NCBI GenBank assembly: GCA_050330635.1
Contig: JBHJNQ010000057.1
Coordinates: 1-64,000, forward strand
Source of the DNA: CADEDH01 sp050330635
Lineage (GTDB): Bacteria > Actinomycetota > Acidimicrobiia > Acidimicrobiales > SZUA-35
Direction: 5' to 3'
DNA: 64,000 nt
The notes beneath the pieces are model-generated. The model was not told the DNA's origin. It saw only the letters and a list, made by a program, of their open reading frames with translations, and searched no databases. Of the stretch, positions 58,075 to 64,000 are shown piece after piece. The translations under genes were made by a program, and so were the position numbers. How positions within the stretch are numbered: position 1 is the first letter of the stretch; each line of letters begins with the position of its first letter.

Positions 58075-59625
58075 TCAGTCGCACAGTTTCCCCTGCTCAG
58101 CCGGGTTGCGTGTTGTTGCTGCACCATCGATCTCACCCACGCTGGGGCCGAGGGGCCCACTGTCGGCAGCCGCATCGGCACCGAGTGCTCCCGCCGCCAC
58201 GGCAGCGGCGTCCTCGTCGACCAGGGTCGGCCCGACCATCTTCGCCCGCCCGTTCCCGAGCCCACCCGCTCCGACAGCGAGGACCACGCCGCGGCCCCCG
58301 AGGTGCGCCACCTCCTCGAAGCCGATCGGGCGGTCACCGGTCTCGGATCGGACGGCGACCGCCAGGACCTCGGCCGCCCGGCGACCCCCGGGCCCGTGGC
58401 GGACGACGAGGCCGGGGCCCGTCTCGGCCTGGTCGACGTCGCCGAGCACAAAATCGTGGTCGGCGAGGGCCTCGACAAGGTCGTCGACCGACCCGGGGAC
58501 CCTCGCCGGTCCGGCTGGGCTGTCGTCGATGTCGGGGTCGTAGACGATCTCGACGCCGACGGTGGCGGGATCGTCGGCCCCGGACCCTGCGAACAGGGCG
58601 AGGAGGGGCTCGGCCTCGTCGTCGAGCGGGACCAGGACGCGGTTGGACCCGATGGTGGCGTCGGCGGTGGGGAACGTGTAGCTCTGGAGATCACCGGGCT
58701 CGAAGTTGCGGAAGGTCGAGCTCATGTCGATCAGCACTGACGGCGTGAGCTCGGAGTCGATGGCCACGTTCTGAACCGCGGTGTCGATCAGGTCGGCCAG
58801 CACGAGCGGGTTCCTCGCCCCCTGGTCGATGGCTTCCTGCAGGAGCCGCCTGAGAAAGTCCTGTTGGCGGGCGATCCGACCCAGGTCGCTGCGGGGGTCG
58901 GTCACCCACGTCCCGTCGGTGTCCTGGGTCTGGTAGAAGCGGGACCGAACGTAGGCCAACGCCTGCTCCGGGTCGAGGGCGTGGCAGCCGGCCCCGGTGA
59001 CGACGAACCCCGTCTGGCTCCGGGGTTGGGGCTGGGCGTTGACGTTCCAGTCCCGGGCCGGGGTCTCGAAGTACACGTCGACCGAGCCGACGGCCGAGAC
59101 CAGGCCCTGGAAACCGGCGAAGTCCACGTTGACGTAGTGGTGGATGGGAATGTCGAAGTTCTCCTCGATCGTGTCGATCAGCGTGGCTGGTCCGCCGACG
59201 ACGAACGACCGGTTGATACGATCGGACCGCCCGGTTCCGGCGATCGGCACCCACAGATCGCGAGGGAACGAGAGCAGCGACACGGTGCCGTCGCGCTCGT
59301 CGAGGTGGGCGACGATGATCACGTCGCCCAGCCGCTCACCCTGCCGGCCGATCTGGATGGGATCGTCGGGGTCGAGGTTGGCGGAGGAGTCGGAGCCGAC
59401 GAGGAGCACGTTGACGACCCGGGGTCCCTCCCCGTCGGACGACAGCTCGGTGAGCGAGCGGTCGAGTGCGACCCGGTTGATCGAGGCCGCCCGGTTCGAG
59501 GCGTAGCCGAGCAGTGCGGCGATCGACAGTGTGGCCGCGATCAGCAGCACGTTGAGGGCCAGGAGCAGGCGTTGGCCCCAGGTACGGCGAAGGACGATGG
59601 CCGAAGTCTCGATGAACGGATTCAT
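58075..59625 (-). CDS. LytR-CpsA-Psr (LCP) family glycopolymer ligase
   Basis: 516 aa. A cytoplasmic start and one span (LLLALNVLLIAATLSIAALL) lead to the extracellular LCP domain: VNVLLVGSDSS, GDVIIVAHLDERDGTVSLLS, FPRDLWV, DRINRSFVVGG and YVRSRFYQTQD with the Arg pair. A C-terminal LytR_C domain (about 375-455) follows. LCP proteins attach polysaccharides from lipid carriers to peptidoglycan. It closes the glycan gene region. The TPK gene stop overlaps its ATG. Confidence 0.93.
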   Translation of the reverse strand: MNPFIETSAIVLRRTWGQRLLLALNVLLIAATLSIAALLGYASNRAASINRVALDRSLTELSSDGEGPRVVNVLLVGSDSSANLDPDDPIQIGRQGERLGDVIIVAHLDERDGTVSLLSFPRDLWVPIAGTGRSDRINRSFVVGGPATLIDTIEENFDIPIHHYVNVDFAGFQGLVSAVGSVDVYFETPARDWNVNAQPQPRSQTGFVVTGAGCHALDPEQALAYVRSRFYQTQDTDGTWVTDPRSDLGRIARQQDFLRRLLQEAIDQGARNPLVLADLIDTAVQNVAIDSELTPSVLIDMSSTFRNFEPGDLQSYTFPTADATIGSNRVLVPLDDEAEPLLALFAGSGADDPATVGVEIVYDPDIDDSPAGPARVPGSVDDLVEALADHDFVLGDVDQAETGPGLVVRHGPGGRRAAEVLAVAVRSETGDRPIGFEEVAHLGGRGVVLAVGAGGLGNGRAKMVGPTLVDEDAAAVAAGALGADAAADSGPLGPSVGEIDGAATTRNPAEQGKLCD

Positions 59626-60299
59626 CGACGGTCGTCGCCGGGATCGGAGGGATGAACGATGTCGGGATCGGGCTGCACGGCGAGCAGCGTCCCGTCCCGG
59701 AGGGTGATCGTTGCCTCGGTACCGACGAGCAGGTTGCTCACGCCCCGACCCGAACGGGCCTCGAGGGTCTCGTCGGCGAGGGGATAGACCAGTCCGTCGG
59801 TGGTGACGCCATGGGCGTCGCCGCCGACGGGGAGGAGCGATACGAGCGACCCCGGGCTGCCGCTCAGGCGACGGTGGTCATGGACGACGGCGATGCGGGC
59901 CCCCTCGACCAGCACGTCGACGGGGACGGAGGCATAGGCCGGCGAGGCGACGACGGCCATGTTGGCCAGGACATGGTCGAAGCGGTCACCGTCGACGGCG
60001 GCGACCACGATCCGGTCGGGCCCGGTGTCGACGGCCCGGGCCAGGGCGAGCTCGAGATCGGTGTGGTTCTTGGCCGCAGGGTGCCGCTCGATGACGGCGC
60101 CGTTGTCGCGGGCCCAGGCCAACGACGAGGCCGACACGGAGTCGAGATCGCCGACGACGAGGTCGGGAACGATGCCCAGGCGACGGGCGTGGTCGGTGCC
60201 GTGGTCGGCGGTTATGCACATGGCGGCGGGTGGTAGTGCTCGAAGGACGTCCGGGCTCGGCTCGTTGCCTCCGGCCAGGATCAGCACGGTTCCGGACAT
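59622..60299 (-). CDS. Thiamine pyrophosphokinase
   Basis: 225 aa. ITADHGTDHARRLGIVPDLVVGDLDSVSA and HPAAKNHTDLELALARA are the catalytic motifs of TPK, which makes thiamine pyrophosphate from thiamine and ATP; GDRFDHVLANM follows. Its stop overlaps the LCP start, so the two form one unit. TACGCT lies 8 nt before the ATG (short or absent leader). Confidence 0.9.
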   Translation of the reverse strand: MSGTVLILAGGNEPSPDVLRALPPAAMCITADHGTDHARRLGIVPDLVVGDLDSVSASSLAWARDNGAVIERHPAAKNHTDLELALARAVDTGPDRIVVAAVDGDRFDHVLANMAVVASPAYASVPVDVLVEGARIAVVHDHRRLSGSPGSLVSLLPVGGDAHGVTTDGLVYPLADETLEARSGRGVSNLLVGTEATITLRDGTLLAVQPDPDIVHPSDPGDDRR

Positions 60300-60429
60300 T
60301 CCGGTGCAGCGTAGGCGACGCCGGGGCCCGGATCGTGCACGGGCCGCACCGTTGCCCAGCTCGGAGGCGACCGGGGCGACCGGCTACCGTCGGGTCGACG
60401 CCACCCGACCGACGCCCCGGTGAGGATCC
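60300..60429. promoter_or_regulatory. Divergent promoter region, thiamine pyrophosphokinase / acyl-CoA dehydrogenase
   Basis: 130 bp. Minus strand: TACGCT (60313-60308), 8 nt before the TPK ATG. Plus strand: TACCGT near 60385 as possible -10, with GTGAGGATCC just before the dehydrogenase ATG as a weak ribosome binding site. Confidence 0.4.
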
Positions 60430-61584
60430 ATGCTGAAGCGAAACCTGTTCGAGGCCGACCACGACCTGTTCCGGGACTCGGTGCGGGCGTTCATGGAGTC
60501 GGAGATCGTGCCCCGGGCCGACGAGTGGGAGCAGGCCGGCATCGTCGACAAGGCGATGTTCCGCAAGGCCGGCTCCAACGGCTTCCTGGGGATGGAGATC
60601 CCCACCGACTACGGCGGGGGCGGCGTCGACGACTTCCGCTTCAACGTCGTGATCGACGAGGAGATCATGCGGGCCGGGGTGATGGCATCGGGCATGTGCA
60701 TCACGCTCCACAACGACATCTGCCTCCCCTACTTCACCAACCTGACCAACGAGGAGCAGAAGGCCCGGTGGCTGCCGGGCATCGCCTCGGGCGAGCTGAT
60801 GACGGCCATAGCCATGACGGAACCGACGACGGGCTCGGATCTGGCCGGCATCCGCACCACGGCCATCCGCGACGGTGACGACTACGTGGTCAACGGCTCG
60901 AAGACGTTCATCACCAACGGGATCAACGCCGACCTCGTCGTGGTGGTGGCGAAGACCGATCCAGCCCAGGCGCACCGCGGCATGAGCCTCCTCGTGGTCG
61001 AGAGCGGCATGGACGGCTTCACCCGGGGCCGCAATCTCGACAAGGTGGGCATGCACGCCCAGGACACCGCCGAGCTGTTCTTCGCCGACGTGCGGGTCCC
61101 GGCCGCCTACCTGCTGGGAGCCGAGGAGGGTCAGGGCTTCTTCCAGCTCGTCCAGAACCTGCCCCGGGAGCGGCTGTCACTGGCCGTGGGGGCCGTGGCC
61201 CACGCCCAGACCGCCTTCGGCTGGACGCTCGAGTACTGCCGCGATCGCAGCGCCTTCGGCCAGCCGATCGGCTCGTTCCAGCACTCCAAGTTCACCCTGG
61301 CCGAGATCAAGACCGAGCTCGACATCGCCCAGGTCTTCATCGACCGCCAGGTCGAGGCCTACCTGGCCGGCGAGCTGACCGCCGACGACGCAGCGGAGGC
61401 CAAGTGGTGGTGCAGCGACCTCGAGACCCGGGTCATGGACCGCTGCCTCCAGCTCCACGGTGGCTACGGCTACATGGAGGAGTACCCGATCGCCCGGGCC
61501 TGGCGCGATGCCCGGGTCCAGCCGATCTACGGCGGTACCAACGAGATCATGAAGGAGATCGTGGGCCGCAGCCTGGGGTTCTAG
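60430..61584 (+). CDS. Acyl-CoA dehydrogenase (long-chain-type)
   Basis: 384 aa flavoprotein introducing the first double bond in beta-oxidation. FAD/substrate motifs AIAMTEPTTGSDLAGIRTTA, NGSKTFITNG, GMHAQDTAELFFADVRVPA and LHGGYGYMEEYP. The C-terminus has YGGTNEIMKE: as in mammalian long-chain enzymes, Gly replaces the usual catalytic Glu there, and the base is probably the Glu in LPRERLSLA. Chain length preference is inferred only. Confidence 0.92.
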   Translation: MLKRNLFEADHDLFRDSVRAFMESEIVPRADEWEQAGIVDKAMFRKAGSNGFLGMEIPTDYGGGGVDDFRFNVVIDEEIMRAGVMASGMCITLHNDICLPYFTNLTNEEQKARWLPGIASGELMTAIAMTEPTTGSDLAGIRTTAIRDGDDYVVNGSKTFITNGINADLVVVVAKTDPAQAHRGMSLLVVESGMDGFTRGRNLDKVGMHAQDTAELFFADVRVPAAYLLGAEEGQGFFQLVQNLPRERLSLAVGAVAHAQTAFGWTLEYCRDRSAFGQPIGSFQHSKFTLAEIKTELDIAQVFIDRQVEAYLAGELTADDAAEAKWWCSDLETRVMDRCLQLHGGYGYMEEYPIARAWRDARVQPIYGGTNEIMKEIVGRSLGF

Positions 61585-61639
61585 ACGTCGTTCGTCATCG
61601 CCTCGGCCGGGCGGGCGTCGCCCGGTGTGGGACACTTGC

Positions 61640-61750
61640 CGAGGTGGAGACTACGTCGATCCGGTCGACAAACCGTGGGGTGAGACCGTGGCCTATGTGA
61701 TCGACCCCAACGGCGCCCTCCTCGAGCTTGCCACTCCGGTGCCGACGTGA
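61640..61750 (+). pseudogene. Remnant of a VOC (glyoxalase/bleomycin-resistance) protein, C-terminal end only
   Basis: The frame reads GGDYVDPVDKPWGE, then TVAYVIDPNGALLELATPVP and a TGA at 61748. The PWGE...DPNG...LELA pattern is the last strand pair of a VOC domain and ends with the expected stop. No start or other part of the domain precedes it, so it is a 5'-truncated fragment left by deletion or by the neighbouring gene's arrival. Confidence 0.65.
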
Positions 61751-61798
61751 CGACCCGACCGATCGACGGCATCGATCGCCGTTGCAGCCACCGGACGG

Positions 61799-62086
61799 TC
61801 ACTCGCCGGCGAGGTCGGAGAGCCGTGATGCCAGCTCGAAGTCCAGTTCGCTGATGCCACCGGCGTCGTGGGTCGTGAGGCGCACCGTGACCCGGTTGTA
61901 GACGTTCGACCACTCGGGATGGTGGTTCATTTTCTCGGCCACGATGGCAGCCGAGGCCATGAACCCGAACGCTTGGACGAAATCGGAGAACTCGAACGTG
62001 CGGGCGAGGGCGCCGTCGTCGACGGCCCACCCCGGAACCTGCCCGAGCCGCTCCTGCTGCTCGCTGTCGGAGAGTGCGGAGACCAT
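61799..62086 (-). CDS. Pterin-4a-carbinolamine dehydratase
   Basis: 95 aa. NHHPEWSNVYNRVTVRLTTHD carries the conserved H-H-P-x-W core that binds the pterin. It recycles the pterin cofactor of aromatic hydroxylases, or acts in related pterin metabolism. The ATG at 62086 is placed by TAGTCT 7 nt before it; the longer in-frame extension is antisense to the PLP gene. No hydroxylase is nearby. Confidence 0.88.
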   Translation of the reverse strand: MVSALSDSEQQERLGQVPGWAVDDGALARTFEFSDFVQAFGFMASAAIVAEKMNHHPEWSNVYNRVTVRLTTHDAGGISELDFELASRLSDLAGE

Positions 62087-62093
62087 GCCGTCG

Positions 62094-62174
62094 AGACTAC
62101 GCAACCCGGCGTCCCGGCTCGGCACCGGGCGCCCGACATCTGCCGGGCGATACCGGCGACGGGGCAGGTACCGT
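62094..62174. promoter_or_regulatory. Paired leaderless promoters for divergent genes
   Basis: Minus strand: TAGTCT (62099-62094), 7 nt before the dehydratase ATG. Plus strand: TACCGT (62169-62174), 6 nt before the PLP-enzyme ATG. Both spacings predict transcripts starting at the initiation codon. Confidence 0.5.
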
Positions 62175-62180
62175 TCGTCG

Positions 62181-63371
62181 ATGCCCGACGCGTCAACCCC
62201 CCGCTCGCCCCGGCCCGAAGGCCCGAGGATCGAAACCCTCGTCGTCACCGCCGGACGGGCCCCGGGCCCGGGCCAGCCCCTCAACGTGCCGCTTATGCCG
62301 GCCTCTACCTTCACCGCTGGAGGCGAACACGGGTACGCCCGCGATGACGGCACGCCCACGTGGCAGGCCCTCGAGACGGCTGTCGGCGCCCTCGAAGGGG
62401 CGGAGGCGGTGGCCTTCGCCTCCGGCATGGCGGCCATCGCCGCGGTGTTCGACCTGCTCCCGGCGGGGGCCCGGATCGCCTGGCCCGACGACTGTTACCA
62501 GGGGGTGGCGGGGCTCGTGGCGGCCGGCGAGGCGGCCGGGCGCTGGACCGGCGTCCGGGTCGCCCCCACCGACACGCACACCTGGTGCCAGCTCGTGGGG
62601 TCGGTCGATCTCGTGTGGCTGGAGTCGCCGTCGAATCCGCTGCTGGCGGTGGCCGACATCGACATCATCGCCGCTGCCCCCCGCCCCTCCACGACGCTCG
62701 TCGCCGTCGACAACACCCTGGCCGGCTCCCTGGGCCAGCGGCCCCTCGACCTCGGCGCCGACCTCGCCGTCCAGTCGGCGACCAAGCAGCTCGGCGGCCA
62801 CTCCGACCTCCTGGCCGGCGTCGTCACCAGCCGCCGACCCGACCTGGTGGCCGGGATCCGGCGCCATCGGGCACTGCACGGCGCCGTCCCCGGTGCACTC
62901 GAGGCCTACCTCGCCACCCGGGGGCTGCGGACGCTGGCCCTCCGGCACACGGCGAGCGAGCGGTCGGCCTCGGTCCTGGCCGAGCGGTTGGCGGCCCACC
63001 CTGCGGTCGAGCTCGTCCGCTATCCCGGCCTGGTCTCGCACCCGACGGCCGCCGCGGCGTCACGGTTGCTGCGTGGTCCCGGCGCCGTCATCTCGTTCGA
63101 CGTGGCCGGCGGGGCCGACGCCGCCGACCGGGTGTGCGGCCGGCTGACCACGGTCCGGGCCGCCACCAGCTTCGGGGCCGTCGAGTCCACGATCGAGCGC
63201 CGAGCCGCCCTCGCCGGCCAGGAACACCTCCCCCCCGGACTCCTGCGGCTGAGCGTCGGGATCGAACACGTCGACGACCTGTGGGCCGACCTCGACCGGG
63301 CGCTGGCGGCCGACGACATCGTGACAGGCGACCCCCCGTCCGCCGACGAGAGCGGCACCCCCGACAGCTAG
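62181..63371 (+). CDS. PLP-dependent Cys/Met-metabolism enzyme (cystathionine gamma-synthase/lyase family)
   Basis: 396 aa fold-type I enzyme. PLP-binding Lys202 is in SATKQLGGHSDLLAG, and FASGMAAIAAVFDLL, DNTLAGSLGQRPLDLG and LRLSVGIEHVDDL are family stretches. Whether it is a synthase, lyase or sulfhydrylase cannot be settled; the short N-terminus and ESPSNPLLAVAD fit cystathionine enzymes. The start is ATG 62181, set by the leaderless promoter. Confidence 0.88.
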   Translation: MPDASTPRSPRPEGPRIETLVVTAGRAPGPGQPLNVPLMPASTFTAGGEHGYARDDGTPTWQALETAVGALEGAEAVAFASGMAAIAAVFDLLPAGARIAWPDDCYQGVAGLVAAGEAAGRWTGVRVAPTDTHTWCQLVGSVDLVWLESPSNPLLAVADIDIIAAAPRPSTTLVAVDNTLAGSLGQRPLDLGADLAVQSATKQLGGHSDLLAGVVTSRRPDLVAGIRRHRALHGAVPGALEAYLATRGLRTLALRHTASERSASVLAERLAAHPAVELVRYPGLVSHPTAAAASRLLRGPGAVISFDVAGGADAADRVCGRLTTVRAATSFGAVESTIERRAALAGQEHLPPGLLRLSVGIEHVDDLWADLDRALAADDIVTGDPPSADESGTPDS

Positions 63372-63510
63372 GCTGTGGCTCGGGAGCGCACGAAGCAGTA
63401 CGGGGCCGGCGGCGTCAGCGTCTCTGGCGGAAGCGACGGGAGACATCACGACACCACCTCCGTCCCTGGCCAGCGACGATTGGCTGGAACACGTTGCCGG
63501 CCCAACCGAG

Positions 63511-64000
63511 ATGGCGCGCATGGTCCGGCACCACGATTGGACCGCCTCCTCCCTCGGTCCCCCTGAGGGGTGGCCGCAGGCACTGCGATCGGCGGTGGGG
63601 ATCTGCCTGTCGTCCCGTTTCCCCATGCTCATCGTGTGGGGTCCCCACTACGTGGAGATCTACAACGACGGCTACAGCCGGATGCTGGGCCCCGGCAAGC
63701 ATCCTCGGGCCCTGGGGACGCCGGCGGCCGAGGTCTGGCCGGAGGTGTGGGACCAGGTCGGCGCCCTGTTCGACTCGGTGACGACCTCGGGGCAACCGAC
63801 GTGGGCCGAGGACCAGCTGTTCGTCATCGAACGCGACGGGTTCGCCGAGGAGTGCTACTTCACCTTCTCCTACAGCCCACTGCTCGACGACGACGGCTCG
63901 GTCGGTGGCGTCCTCGACGTGGCGGTCGAGACGACCGACGCCGTCGTGTCCCAACGGCGGCTGACGTGCCTGGCCGATCTGACGGCGGCGCTCGTGGCGG
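63511..64000 (+). CDS. PAS-domain signalling protein, partial (histidine kinase or SpoIIE/PP2C phosphatase N-terminus)
   Basis: Open to the window end. WTASSLGPPEGWPQALRSAV, FPMLIVWGPHYVEIYNDGYS and EECYFTFSYSPLLDDDGSVG are typical of the PAS domain at the head of large actinobacterial sensor proteins. The effector domain lies beyond the window. The frame remains open upstream of ATG 63511 with protein-like sequence (SLASDDWLEHVAGPTE), so the true start may be an upstream non-ATG codon. TAGGCT at 63369 could be its -10. Confidence 0.8.
   Translation, partial: MARMVRHHDWTASSLGPPEGWPQALRSAVGICLSSRFPMLIVWGPHYVEIYNDGYSRMLGPGKHPRALGTPAAEVWPEVWDQVGALFDSVTTSGQPTWAEDQLFVIERDGFAEECYFTFSYSPLLDDDGSVGGVLDVAVETTDAVVSQRRLTCLADLTAALVA

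Overview
The window looks like a high-GC actinobacterial chromosome, probably from the class Acidimicrobiia. This is an inference from the gene content: F420 biosynthesis genes, an F420-type luciferase-family oxidoreductase, a group 1h [NiFe] hydrogenase, and the comF-hpf-secA-prfB-ftsE-ftsX and ahcY/manA/pmm neighbourhoods. Many start codons also lie 6-9 nt after a TANNNT -10 box, as in the leaderless genes common in Actinobacteria. No 16S rRNA or other decisive marker is present.

Left block (about 1-13456): a complete-looking locus for a group 1h (actinobacterial, high-affinity, 'atmospheric') [NiFe] hydrogenase. The order is small subunit, large subunit, a NifU/Rieske-like partner, DUF5947, DUF6084, a 408-aa locus-specific protein, a maturation protease, two tiny membrane peptides, two HypC-type chaperones, hypD, hypE and hypF, with hypB converging from the other side. 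Most junctions overlap by 4-8 nt, so this is one tightly coupled operon. hypA is not present. Sampled lines are about 62% G+C, against roughly 70% to the right.

Boundary (13457-14324): a 470-bp gene-free stretch runs into the 3' end of ssrA (tmRNA, minus strand). The composition changes at exactly this point, and tmRNA 3' ends are classic integration sites. The hydrogenase block therefore looks like a genomic island whose other end lies outside the window. A misassembled contig is the main alternative.

Right block (14325-64000): chromosomal backbone. 14.5-21 kb holds an LLM oxidoreductase, a small membrane module, an enoyl-CoA hydratase, a membrane-anchored glutamate-synthase-like enzyme and ftsEX. 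21-27.7 kb holds prfB, secA, hpf, comF and an HDOD protein. 27.9-36.6 kb holds ahcY and a translationally coupled mannose cassette: Trm112, manA, phosphomannomutase, a fused GtrA-glycosyltransferase and a large multi-pass membrane protein. 36.7-40.3 kb holds a zinc-ribbon protein, a CPBP protease, ftsH and a thioredoxin-like protein. 40.3-60 kb is a cell-envelope polysaccharide region: DUF5719, a GT2 membrane enzyme, GDP-rhamnose genes rmd/gmd, three GT4 transferases, a UDP-xylose-type synthase, UDP-glucose dehydrogenase and an LCP ligase. It also carries fbiA/cofD and cofE for F420, a Ski2-like helicase and thiamine pyrophosphokinase. 60.4-64 kb holds an acyl-CoA dehydrogenase, a VOC remnant, a pterin dehydratase, a PLP enzyme and the start of a PAS-domain signalling protein.

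How it fits together: manA and pmm feed mannose-1-phosphate towards GDP-mannose, which gmd/rmd can convert to GDP-6-deoxyhexose. Ugd and the decarboxylase supply UDP-glucuronate and UDP-xylose. The GT2, GT4 and membrane enzymes would assemble the glycan and the LCP protein would attach it to the wall. The hydrogenase locus would add scavenging of trace H2 as an energy supplement.
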